DNA of 64,000 bases, taken from NCBI GenBank assembly GCA_022393335.1, contig JAJEKB010021311.1, forward strand, positions 957,608 through 1,021,607. Reading direction: 5' to 3'. The position numbers and the translations under genes are program-made. Every line of letters begins with the position of its first letter. Position 1 is the first letter of the stretch. Below the pieces are notes generated by a model. The model worked only from the letters and a program-made list of their open reading frames with translations, was not told the DNA's origin and made no database searches. Source of the stretch: Macrotrachela quadricornifera (lineage: Eukaryota > Rotifera > Eurotatoria > Philodinida > Philodinidae). Shown here piece by piece: positions 24,637-36,500 of the stretch.

Positions 24637-26151
24637 TCAATTCAAAAAATATTGATATATGTTCTCTATAGAATTTCATTTTGTTTACTCGTATTAAATG
24701 TAATCAAATCATTCTTTTCTTTTCTTTTCTTTCTTTTTTCTACTTGGTGCATTTATTGCTAAGAAATATTGCTATTTAATCGGACACATAAAAACCAGAA
24801 AATATAGGGAAGAATGAAAGAAAAAGAAAGAGAAAACAAATATAAATAACTGTTCTCTATTCTAGTACGTTATCTCATTGGAGAGAAAGAATGAAGAAAA
24901 AAAATAATTTTAATTACCACAACTTTTCTTTTTTTATTCTTGAAACAGATGTGTTTTACTACAGTAACGAACAATGCATAAAAATGTTATATTTTTCGTT
25001 GTGTTTTTTTTTCTTGGTGTATTGCCAAAAACAACGTGAATGGATGTGATGCGAATGAAATGCAAGCGTAGATGAATATTAATTTAGAATAAACATTGTA
25101 ACTTTACTCAAATTCGTTTCTATATCGCCAATCATAAACCTTAAAATAATATCTCTGTGCTATTTACATTACGAAGATTCGATAAGAATCTTTCATTGTC
25201 TCAACACAATCATTGTATAAAAACTTCATTTTATTGTTCAATTCAATCAAATAATTACTAAAAGATATTTCACTGATTAGAAAAATCGAGATAAATCATC
25301 AATTATAAGTTTTTCTAGAAGAGATTTAATAATAGAATTTGATGAAAATTATTATTTTTTTTCATCATTTAAAAGTAATGTTATTGATGTTGATAATGAT
25401 CGATATGTATCATACTTGCATGTGGACAACCAGTAATTCGCTTACATGAACGATTATTCCATTTTTTCAGTGACATTCAAAAAGAACTTTTTTCATTAAG
25501 AAAAGACAAAATAAAAATTGTTTGTTAAAACCTAAACATATTAAACGTCTTGTGCTGTCCTTTGAACTGAGTATAAACGATGAATTAGAAGAGATTATTG
25601 TTGCATTTAATAATTGATTAATGTCTTTGGATATTTATTCACAAGATATTCAAATCTTTCTACTGATGGTAAACGTTTCTATTGATTGATCATATAAACG
25701 ATTAATGATGCAGCAATTTCAATAATAATAAATAGACAAGAGAAAGAAAACAGAAAATACGTGCGGCAAGTCGTTTTCAACAAGAGTTTTTCAAAAGATT
25801 TAGATCCAAAATCAATTGTTTCAAACGAACTAGAGTTTCTCGTATTATTTCCTATTGACACAAAACCCATACAGTCTTATGACAAGTAATAAAGAATTAT
25901 TTTCACATCGACACAAGAATTAGCAGACGAAAAATACAATAAAACATTATTCTTACATTATATATTAAACAATTTAAAAACATGACTTTCTGAAAGTATA
26001 GAACATCTGGCTATAGAAATTTTTTTTTTAATTTATATCCTAGGAATTTTTCGACAAATAAAAATTTACAAAAAGATATTGTTACATCTAATCTAGTTTA
26101 CATCTTCCATATGATACTATGCTAATTTCTATTTGTGTGTTTGTTTGTACA
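24637..26151. other. AT-rich intergenic stretch
   Basis: No supported gene. A 63-codon frame at 25870-25679 (minus) starts with ATG and ends in one hydrophobic helix, so a tiny membrane protein is conceivable. It has no recognisable family, promoter or splice context. The rest is low-complexity AT-rich DNA with poly-T and TTCTTTTCT runs. Confidence 0.5.
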
Positions 26152-26223
26152 AGCAGTGTAGCTCAGTGGAAGAGCACTGGATTCATAACTCAGAGGTCGA
26201 TAGATCAAAACTATCCACTGCTA
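26152..26223 (+). tRNA. Initiator-type tRNA-Met (CAT), atypical anticodon stem
   Basis: A full cloverleaf is present: acceptor AGCAGTG pairs perfectly with CACTGCT, T8-A9, D stem GCTC/GAGC, anticodon stem CTGGA/CTCAG around loop TTCATAA, and T stem GATAG/CTATC. The A1:T72 pair, with A in place of T54 and A60 in the loop ATCAAAA, are hallmarks of eukaryotic initiator tRNA. However, the three G:C pairs at 29-31/39-41 that mark initiators are reduced to G:C, G:T and A.C. No intron or encoded CCA. A T-run (TTTTTTT) follows at 26225, as for a Pol III terminator. It could be a variant initiator gene or a decaying copy. Confidence 0.8.
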
Positions 26224-29140
26224 TGTTTTTTTTGTTATTAACAGATATTGCGTCAGAATATTGAATAAGAAATATAAAATATACTTTCGTAATAATGTTA
26301 TTGATTGATAAATGACGTGATTGAAAACAAATTTGTTCGTTCTGTTGCTTTTTTATATTCGTTTCAATAGTGATACATGTAGTTAGGTATAATAAATAAA
26401 AGCTTGTTAACGTAAAATGAAATCTTGATTATGAAAAGTATGAAAAAAACCATACAAGTTTGGTTTAGAAAAACATGTTTATTTTTTGTTTCGATCTTCA
26501 TTTTGATAAAACAAAGTAATAAACCTACTCATCACAACTGAAAAAACGTCTACATTTACGTGTGTTTTTCAAAGATATTGGCATTATTTTTCTTTGTTCT
26601 ACGGATAAGTTATAATAAGAATTAAAAAGTATAAAAAAGATGTACGTCAAATGGAAAAAAATACTGTATACTGATCAATTACGTTGGAAAACAATATTTT
26701 AATACAAAATGTATTGATGTCAATGTGAGAAGCTGTTATAAAGGTGTTTCCTTGTTAGAACTTTCTTGGAAAATAGTTTTTTTTTGTGGAAAAAAATAGA
26801 GTGTTTCAAACCGGCTGAAAATGGCGTTTGGAAATCGAGAGGGATATGTCTTATTTTTTCTGAGCCGCGGTCGGATACGATGATTTACGGACGGAAACAA
26901 CTGTGTATGCTAATGTTTCAGTTAAAATACGACCGTAACACTGGGCATATAAAATGAGCAATTTACGACACATTTACGGGCGTTTAGGATCATCGTAATC
27001 GTGAACCTGAGTTTCTTTTTCAAATTTCATCTGGTTAGACTAATCTTTTTTTTGAAAACAATACCTGTTTAAGCTCTATAAATTTGTTTATTCATTGCGT
27101 AAATCCATAGTCCATTTAAGTTTGATATTTCTCCAAAAAGTATCCAACAAATATTGAAAAACGATCTAGGACAATGTCTCCACAAGAAAGTGATCGAAGT
27201 ATTGCATCCCAATGATCAAAAGGACAAACAGAAAAATTTCATAAATTGGGTTCGAACAAACTTTTGAAAAAGTAAAACAAACGAGATGTCTGTTCGAAGT
27301 GTCATACCCTTGGTAATCTTGGATGAAAGAACAGTCAATCATGTTGTTTATATCGAAAAAGTGCTTCCCGTTGCATTGAAATATGGAAAACAAATTTTCA
27401 GTAGCCATTGACTATTCTAACAGGAAGAAGCCAAGCCTCATTTAACACAACAATGGTGTCGAGCCATTTTTTCATCATCTTTTGACAAAGATCATTGACC
27501 TCCAAATAGTTCCGATTGAAATCCGTTGGAATATTCAATTTAGGATGAACTGATACAAATTCAAATAAAAAATAACATTGATTTAACAATTAAAAGCGTC
27601 AATGAAGAAAATACGCGAATCAATTGCCTCTGAAAGTTGGACTAATCGATCGTATTGCGTTTCTTAAAATGATGGAAACTATTAACGTTGATAAAAAGAA
27701 CACTGTTTTATAAAGCTTGAAAGGACGCATTTTTCAAAAAAACATAGTCTAGTTCGATGAAATTTGAGATAGTTTTAGGAAAATACGAGAAGGTCCATTT
27801 ATTCTGCTCTAACTGTTAATATGGTAAAAATATTTCAAAACTAAAGTTATCGTTTCATAGATCAAATTCCAAATTCACTTCCTATTACACTGATTACCTT
27901 TTATTCTTTCTCAACTATGATTGACTATTCAAGATTAAGGTAAAAATAAAAATAAAAACATTACGTTTGTCAATATATGACTATTTGTAAACAAAAAAAC
28001 AATATCATAATATTTATTATTCAAGGATATTATTTTTAACATTCTGCGTTGGCTTTCCCTTTTAGGTGAAAACAAGTCGTACATATATTAGTCATTAGAG
28101 AAAAATAGAAAAACAATATCAAAATATGACGCCCATGAATATTATAGAAATATTATCCTTGATGTGATTTGAGTCATGCAAAATATGCTCTTTATACATG
28201 AAGGATACGCCCATAACAACAACCTACACGGAAAAAACAATCAATCATCAGTAATATATAAGCTCATTGATTATGGGAAAACGTTAATATACCAAGTATT
28301 AAAGCATCTTGCCATTGAAACAAGGTATGTAATGTGGAATTGTTTTTTAAATATTATTTCAAGAAAAGAGACATAGAAATATGTGAATAGAATACTATAC
28401 TTGAAGAATTATTTGGTAATAGTTCTGGATATGTATTCTAATTGATATGGTCACATTTTCCTTAATACTTCGATATATCTTTTATCATAGTTGCAGTAAA
28501 TGATTTCTATTTTCAGAATATTTTTACATCATCTTAGTTAGATTTACTCTCTTTAAAGTTGAGTGTCGCTTTGAGTTTTGTTATCGAACTTGAATTGATA
28601 TTAAATAAGATATTACCATCAATATAATATAGTCTGTAAGTTGGGTGTCAGAATCCGATGAAACTCGATTAGATCTATTATAAAATCCTATATCTTTTGG
28701 TTTTGTTAAAAAAGATATTGGTTTACAAAATAACTAAATATTGGATCTAATCTTTTTTGATAGGATACATGCCAGAGTAAATCATTTAGGCATACTAATG
28801 TACTTGAATACATGTCATCACATTGAGTTTTCTTTAATAATAATTAGAACTCGGTCAATAGTAAATAAACAACTACAATATAGAGCATTTAGCTATAAAA
28901 TCGTTTTCGATGTTCACTATTATTTCATAGAATCGAATATATTTTTAGAGCAAATAAGTTGAGAGACAGACTGTACTAACATGCTAGCCCATTAGTTGAT
29001 TGAGTCAAAATATTATATCAAACTATTGATAATTGCTAGTCATTCGATGTAAATGACATGAAAAATATTATTTCACTACAACAGTAATTTATTTGACTTG
29101 TTGTTTAGATAAACTGATTATATTGTACGTCTCGTGCACT
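26224..29140. other. Long intergenic stretch, no supported gene
   Basis: Frames near 26766 and 28741 start with TTG, and those near 27166-27589 and 28176 have no family likeness. The stretch near 27440-27590 resembles sequence in the second receptor intron (16340-16480) and is probably a dispersed repeat. Nothing else recognised. Confidence 0.5.
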
Positions 29141-29147
29141 TATATAT
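29141..29147 (+). promoter_or_regulatory. TATA-box candidate of the metallopeptidase gene
   Basis: TATATAT lies 44-50 bases upstream of the ATG at 29191, a normal distance for a core promoter with a short leader. Confidence 0.5.
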
Positions 29148-29190
29148 TGAAGTAAGAATATACAATTAGACTACACAACCTCGAACAATA

Positions 29191-30279
29191 ATGATGCATC
29201 AAGTTTGGATCGTTACCTGCATTACAATTATTATTCTGGCGGCTCATAGTTATGCGGAGGATTTATATGTTAGTATAATTCCGACACGTATACATTATGG
29301 TGAAAAACAAGAGGTAGAAGTTACTCTGAATTACAAGAATACGGGACCGAATACTGTTATGATTCATGACTGGTATCTACCCAAGGGAAAATTACTTGAT
29401 CCACTATTCACAATTACTCGAGATGGCAACAATGTCAAATACATTGGTCCTCGAGTTAAACGACATGCATCTATAATTAAAAGTATGATTCCTGTGGAAT
29501 CCGGTAAAAATGTGAGCACCATCGTCCAACTGTCTTCAGTGTATAACATGACGGAGACTGGCAATTATATCGTTCAATTTAAGGTTTATCTTGCTCCCAA
29601 ACTGCTCAAATCTTCTCTTAAACAGAGTACTAAAAATATATCATCTATTACGGTTGACAAGTTAGTTTTAAAGTCTAATCCAGCCACATTGTTTGCTGTA
29701 GGCCGTGGCAATACGCTCATCGATAAAAGTGTTGAGATCAAATCGCAAGTAAAGGCGGCCACAAATAGTTATATCGGTTGTACAACAAGTCAAAAAAATT
29801 CACTCGTTGCTGCAGTTCAATCAGCAGTGAGTTATACTGCTAGTACCATAGAGTATCTAAACACACTGAATTCAGAGGGTACAACACGCTATAATACCTG
29901 GTTTGGTGAGTATTCATCGTATAACAAGGAAACATTGAAATCACATTTCAACAATATTAATCAAGTGTTGACTACCGAGTATATGACATTCGACTGTAGT
30001 ACATGTAGCGACAATGGTGTCTATGCTTACGTTTATCCTGATCAACCTTATCAGGTATTCTTATGTGGTGTATTTTGGATGTCAACAGTGACGGGTACAG
30101 ATTCCATGGGTGGTACATTAATTCATGAAACATCACACTTTACAAACGTGGCTGGTACTAGCGATATTGCGTATGGTCAGGAGGCGTGCGAAACTTTGGC
30201 TATAAATGATCCCACCAGGGCACTCAATAATGCTGACAGTCATCAATATTTTGCGGAGAACAATCCAATGTTGGACTAA
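29191..30279 (+). CDS. Secreted M35-type (deuterolysin/aspzincin) metallopeptidase, 362 aa
   Basis: One uninterrupted exon. Residues 1-22 form a signal peptide ending HSYA. Residues 25-165 form a beta-rich region of the kind found before aspzincin catalytic domains. The catalytic domain (about 190-362) has the zinc motif HETSH at 312-316 and the downstream GTSDIAYG with Asp325 as third zinc ligand, which defines the M35 aspzincin clan (deuterolysins and peptidyl-Lys metallopeptidases). Cysteines at 197, 269, 272, 292 and 333 could form disulfides. All key residues are present, so activity is likely: zinc-dependent endopeptidase secreted outside the cell or into the gut. The family is best known from fungi and bacteria. 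Intronless structure and that distribution suggest horizontal transfer, which is inference. There is a TATA box upstream. No clear AATAAA was seen downstream. Confidence 0.85.
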   Translation: MMHQVWIVTCITIIILAAHSYAEDLYVSIIPTRIHYGEKQEVEVTLNYKNTGPNTVMIHDWYLPKGKLLDPLFTITRDGNNVKYIGPRVKRHASIIKSMIPVESGKNVSTIVQLSSVYNMTETGNYIVQFKVYLAPKLLKSSLKQSTKNISSITVDKLVLKSNPATLFAVGRGNTLIDKSVEIKSQVKAATNSYIGCTTSQKNSLVAAVQSAVSYTASTIEYLNTLNSEGTTRYNTWFGEYSSYNKETLKSHFNNINQVLTTEYMTFDCSTCSDNGVYAYVYPDQPYQVFLCGVFWMSTVTGTDSMGGTLIHETSHFTNVAGTSDIAYGQEACETLAINDPTRALNNADSHQYFAENNPMLD

Positions 30280-30485
30280 GTGTTCCATCTGATCTTCGAT
30301 TTACAAAACACTTCACTAAAACATTCCTATTTTTTATTTTCAACTCATTTCGATTATTGTTCTGTCTTGTTGTTATTTGAATGTTTTTGTGAATAGTGGT
30401 ATGTTTTATTTGTTGATCGTGTACCGTCTTTCAAATCCATTTTTCAATAATCTACTTTTTGTAATTTTCTTTCCTTGTAATATTC
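30280..30485. other. 3' flank of the metallopeptidase gene
   Basis: Short T-rich stretch without a clear AATAAA. Confidence 0.5.
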
Positions 30486-30489
30486 TTAA

Positions 30490-32097
30490 GGGGACCCCCC
30501 CCCCTTTCCTGAGCCAAAAATTTTTTTTTTCCGATTTCTTTTTTTTTTAATGAATAGGTGAATCAAGATTCCCACTAGATGTGCTATAAAAATCAAAACC
30601 TTCTAAGGCCGGGAAGTCTCTGAAAAATCAGGTTTTTTTGGAGACCCATGGGACGGAAAAAATTTTTTTTTTTTTTTTCAATATAAAGTTATATTATGAT
30701 GTAGTATATCTGTACTATAAATACCAGAACCATCCAAGGTCATAAAGTATCTGAAAAAGCAGGTTTTTCGAGACCTATGTGATAAAAAATTTTTTTTTAG
30801 ATTTTTATTTCTAAAGATGTTTTATCATATTTTCTTCTTCGACTGCACTAGTTATAACCATTTCGGCTCATACAGTCCCATAAAAGTCAAATTACGGTAT
30901 CGTCTGCCATCCATAAAACTTTACTAAAGCAAGATTCGTAAGTGGAGAATAATACGACTAAAGATTTAAAAGTAACAAATAATAATATTAGAGAAAAGAA
31001 AAACGTTGATGTCTTTGCACATTCAGATTGCTCATGCTTGGCTACTTTTAAAAGAATAGAAAAAAATTCTTGATAATTACTAAATGATTAATTAACTGTT
31101 TGAAATGCATTTTAGATATAGATGTTTCGCCCATGCTTAGATGTCAATACGTTTCATCGGAATTTGTCGTGCCTTTCCACAATTCACTGAAAAATAATAC
31201 TTAATTAACTATTTAACTAATCAGACTTGACACAAGATTCACGTTCTTCGTTTTGATCTGAGCTAATTCAATTTTTTCAGAAAATATGTTAATTAACCGT
31301 AACCGCGTAACTAGTTAATTAATTAATTAAATCTGACATCAGATTCGGATTCTCCATCCTCGAATACACCTTTTGCAATCTTACAAAAAACCGGCTCTAC
31401 TAATTAACGGCTAATTAGTGTCTAATTAATTAATTAATTAATTAATTAATTAAAACTGACCTCATATTTGGATTCCCCATGTCAAACTACCCTTTGTACT
31501 ACAAAATCAGCAAAAATACTCAAGTACAAACGAAAAAAAGACAATTTTTCTACAACTTTTTTTTATTTTGCATTTTTCTCGAAACTAGTTTTTTGGGAGC
31601 CAAAAACCAGTTTTCCCCCTTTTTCTCGGGAACGGCAAGTCCGATCGGGCTGAAAATTTTTTTGGTAATACTTCAACTGATTTGGGGGGCCTATTTTTTT
31701 TCTTTTCTCGATATCTTTTACCAATAAAATTTGGCAGGTTTTGCAAAAATCGTAGCATCCTCAAAAACCAGGTTTTTGACGGGGTCTTCAGTATTTTGGT
31801 TCTCCTGACGTGAGTTTTAGGAATTTTTCAAAAAAAAAAAAAATAGGCTCCACAATTGGGGTCTACTACCTGCACTAAAAAGTTCAGCTCAAAATATTGA
31901 AATCTGTGGATTTGCAGGGGGGAAAACTTTAGGCCATTTTTGGGCCTTGGGGTCTCCAGAAGTCCATGAAGACGAGGTTTGGGAACTTTGAGTCTATGAC
32001 AACTTTTTCTCTACTCATCGAGATCTATCTACCCTGAAAGTTTCAGAAATTTCGGCCCGACCGTTCTTGAGAAACGCCGGAAAGGGGAGGGGTCCCC
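30490..32097. mobile_element. 1608-bp element with TTAA target duplications
   Basis: The ends are GGGGACCCCCCCCCCTTTCC and, in complement, GGGGACCCCTCCCCTTTCC. They are flanked by TTAA at 30486-30489 and 32098-32101, so it is piggyBac-type by its target. Inside are two direct copies of a ~125-bp unit near 30590-30680 and 30720-30790 (AGGTTTTT.GAGACC) and (TTAA)n/(AATT)n runs near 31317-31330 and 31425-31452. Two overlapping frames at 31468-31727 fall in low-complexity sequence and are not credible. The element is non-autonomous. Confidence 0.75.
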
Positions 32098-32101
32098 TTA
32101 A

Positions 32102-32730
32102 ATTCTAACATATTGTCACGTATTATTCTCTTTTACTCAAAAATAAAACATTAACTCTCACATGCATTGTCTTTCTTTGGGAAGAGCAAAACCACATACA
32201 TGTTGTAAAATAGAGTAATATCTAGTTCAGATAAAATTTTTACATGAAGTAATTGAGACCTAAGCAATTGTAAACTGAACTATAGCCTATTCCAAAAAAA
32301 GGTGGGTAACTAGTTCTTGAATGACTTGTAATAAGAGGAAGAGAAGATGAAGACACGTGGAATTGTATATTATAAGGTACTATGGCATAGTATTTCAGAC
32401 ACCTAAAGTAATGTTTTAGAAGCCAACATATTCTGTAAAGTGACTAGAAGAGTGTATTCATGGAATTCGCTAAAATCATCCGGCGATCATGTCCAACTCT
32501 CGTGATTAAAAAAAGTAACTATGTAATTCTTGAATATCGGATTCTGGAATTATTCAAGAACGAAAGTGTATAAAAACATGTGTTTTTTGCCGATGTACAC
32601 AGGACATTTTAAGATACTCAAAAAAAGAACTGACAAAATGTGTAAAATGAAGAGCAACTATACCAATGAAAATTTCCATCGAATGAAGAACGCAACAAGT
32701 GAGATAAATTCCATTACTCATAATTTATAA
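32102..32730. other. Intergenic stretch, 3' part shared with 58385-58570
   Basis: No gene. From about 32545 to 32730 the sequence matches 58385-58570 (for example GTGTAAAATGAAGAG, ATCGAATGAAGAA and CAAGTGAGATAAATTCCATT). The small Helitron that follows may therefore be the 3' part of a longer element. Confidence 0.6.
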
Positions 32731-33138
32731 TCTGTATATATAAAGACGAAGTTGTGTTTATCTCTCTGCCCGTTTTTCAGGCATTTAGACACTGCACGAG
32801 CTAGGGGTACCAAACTTTTCATAGCATACTCTTAGATTCCAAGTAAAACCGGCAAGAGGATTGGGCTAAAATTTTGCACAGATTATGATACATTTCAATT
32901 TTTTCCCAATCTTTCGAAAACTTCGAAAAATTTGCTGCCATTGTTAGAATATTCGCCTCTTAGTGTCACTTTTTTCGCACTGTTTATTGATATAAAGTAT
33001 GGTAATATGCATGAGTTAAGAGAAAGACAGTCACACCCCCACACTATTTGCTGAATTATCCGGTTTAAAATGTCGTTTTCTGACATGGTAGGTTTTCAGT
33101 TTGAAGTTTTCTCAAGCAACACCAGTTACTATCGCTAG
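32731..33138 (+). mobile_element. 408-bp non-autonomous Helitron
   Basis: It begins TCTGTATATATAAAGACGAAG, a Helitron-type 5' end, and ends ...ATCGCTAG, flanked by A before and T after, the expected A/T insertion site. Its sequence matches 58571-59072 along its length, and its 3' third matches the complement of 43172-43440. The subterminal 3' hairpin is decayed (CTCAAGCAACACCAG in place of CCCGAGCAACGCCGGG). It has no coding capacity of its own. Confidence 0.8.
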
Positions 33139-33588
33139 TTATCATGTAATTACGCATACCCTTTATGATCATGATGAAATGCAAATTACAAATATATTAT
33201 ATTAATTTCTCATACTCTTTCTATATTCGTTGTACATACATTGCTTATTGAATGAATCATCCGTTCTTTTCTAATTCACACACACATAATAATTCGTCAT
33301 GAAAAGGAAATAAAGAAAAATGAGTAATAAAAATAAATGTAATGTACAAAAACATAATTATCAATCTATAGAACACGCAAAAGATGATTTATCATTTCAT
33401 ACATATTAACAAATATTTTTGTTGGAGAAAACCGACTATGTTAATAGTATATGTATATATAATGACATAACTGAATATTGATCATATGAAAAAAACTAAA
33501 CTTATTTACAGTAGTCTTTATCTAAATACATTATATCATCATATTAGATTATATTAAAAAAAATATTTATATAGATAAAATTTAATCT
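33139..33588. other. 5' flank of the second ART-TPR gene
   Basis: Very AT-rich; no TATA box can be singled out. No repeat recognised. Confidence 0.5.
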
Positions 33589-36500
33589 ATGAATGACAAA
33601 GAAAATCTAATTCTTATTTGTTTTGATTCTACTAATGAATTATATAATGGTACAAAAGATCGATTGCATGAAATAAATGATTATATTATATATCATAGTG
33701 AATTAGAATCATGTATTAAATGCATTCAATCATATGAAAATGATAAAATTCTCTTAATCATTTCTGATTCATCTATTACTCAAATTTTACCTCATATTGA
33801 TGATTTTCATCAAATTAATAGTATCTTCATATTCTATTTAAAAAAAGATTGTAATACACATTTACTGTATCATAATCCAAAAATCCTTGGTGTTTATAAT
33901 GAATTAAATGTATTATATTGTTCAATTGAAGAAGAAATTGATTTTATTGAAAAACAAAATTCAACATGGTGTTTTTTTGATCAAGATGAATATTTAACAA
34001 AAGATTTAACAAAACAATCAAATCATTTTATATGGCTTCATCTTTTTCATAATGTACTTTTATATCTTCCACATAATGAACAAGATAAAAAACAAATGAT
34101 AGATTTCTGTCGTCATTATTACAAAGGAAATTCTAATGAACTTAAATTAATCGATGAATTTGAAAATAATTATCAATCAAATGATGTTATTCAATGGTAT
34201 TTAAAAGATTCTTTTCTTAGAAAAATAATTAATAAATCATTTCAAATAGAAAATAGTGAACAACTTTATATTTTACGATATTTTCTTACTGATCTTATCA
34301 AAAATTTACCTTCTGAACATCAAGAAAAACCAGAAAATTTAATTGTTTATCGATCAATGAATTTATCAAAAATGAATTTAAACAATTACAAAAAAATCAA
34401 GGTAAACTTATTTCAATGAAAGGATTTTTAACAGCAAATATTCAACGATCAAAAGCATTAATTTCATTAATTAAATCTACAGAACAAACTAATCTTATTT
34501 CTATACTTTTTCAAATTGAATGTAATACAAAATATCTTAATTATAATAATAATATTAAACAATTTAATGAATCAATCGATATTTTATTTAATTTAAATAC
34601 AACATTTCGATTAGAATCTATTGAACAAAATGAACAAATATGGATTATTAAATTAATTACAGTTAATGATGATCAAATTATTATACAAAAATATATAAAT
34701 GATATTCATTATCAACAAGAAAATTTAACTATTCCAATTATTTTTGGAAAATTAATTTGTGATATGAATCAATGGAATCAATCAGAAAAATATTTTCAAT
34801 ATTTATTAAAATATTCATATGATGAAGATATACCATGGATTGAACATTCTATTGGTAAAATATATCATTTAAAAGGACAATGGAATAAAGCACGAATATA
34901 TTATGATCATGCTTATGATAAAATGATAAAAACTAAACCAATTCGTATTAAAGATTCTTCTATTATACTTTCTGATATTGGAAAATTATTATATCAACAA
35001 GGAAAATATGAAGAATCCTATGATTTTTCTCAGCAAGCATTAATAATTCAAAAAAATTCTTATCCATCAAATCATCCATTTATTGCAACTAGTTTAGATA
35101 ATATTGGTCTTATTTATTATCGAAAACAACGATATGATGATGCTCTGCAGTTTTGTCAACAAGCATTAACAATTCGAGAGAAATATTATAATTATTTTCA
35201 TATTGATATTGCTATGAGTTTAAACAATATCGGTCAAATTATAAAGGATCAAAGAAAAGAAAATGACGCTTTTAATTATCTTCAACAAGCAATGTCAATA
35301 TATAAAAAATGTTATCAATCATATCATGTATGTATTGCTATTACTCTTCAGAATATGGGTGATATTTTCTATCGACAAGAAAAATTCGATGAAGCTCTTG
35401 ATTTACAACAACGTGCATTGATCATGCAAAAAAAATCTTATCCACATGGTCATATAGACATAGCTGATACATTTAGTTGTATGGGAAATATAAAATTTGG
35501 ACAAGGAAAATATGATGAATCTTTAGAGTTACATCAACAAGTATTAACAATAATAATGAAATATTGTCCTTTTGCTCATTTAGATATTGTTTGTATTTTA
35601 AATAATATTGGTTATATATATCAAAATGGAAAAGGTAACTGGGAAAAAGCTCTTGAATTTTATCAAAAAGCTCTTACTATGCTTGAAACATATTATCCAT
35701 CTTATTCTTCTCATATTGCCAACACTCTCCTCTACATTGGTAATGCTGTAAGTGAACAAGGAAAACATGATGAAGCTCTTGATTTATATAATCGAGCATT
35801 AAAAATGCAACAAGATTATTATTCATTTGATCATATCGAAACAGCTTCGGCTCTTAGCAATATTGGTCATATATTAACTAATCAAAGAAAGTATGATGAA
35901 GCTCTTGTTTTCTATCAACAACCGTTGACAATACAACAGAATAATTATTCATCAGATCATATTGACATTGCTGATAATCTTAACAATATTGGAAATATAT
36001 TACGTCAGAAAGAAGAATTTAATGAAGCGATGAAACTTTATCAACAAGCATTAGTAATTCAAAAGAAATGTTATCCATCTGATCATTCTTCTATTGCTCT
36101 TACTTTTGACTATATTGCCAATTTACTAACAGACGAAAGAAAATATGATGAAGCTCTCGATTTTCAACAACAAGCGATATTCATTAAAGAAAAATATTAT
36201 ACACCTGATCATATTCAATTTGCTTCCAATTATATTCAAATTAGTAAGATTTTAAAGATCCAAGACAAATATAATGAAGCTTCAGAATTTCAAAAACGAG
36301 CATTAAAAATTCTAGAAAACAATTATCCATCTAATCATGTTAGTATTGCACATATTCTTAATGATATTGGACTTAATCTAGCTGCCCAAGAAAAATGTAA
36401 TGAAGCATTAGAATATCATCAAAAAGCAACAATAATTTACGAAAAATGTTATACATCTGATCATATTAAATTCGCTAATAGTCTTAAATATACAGCTGAT

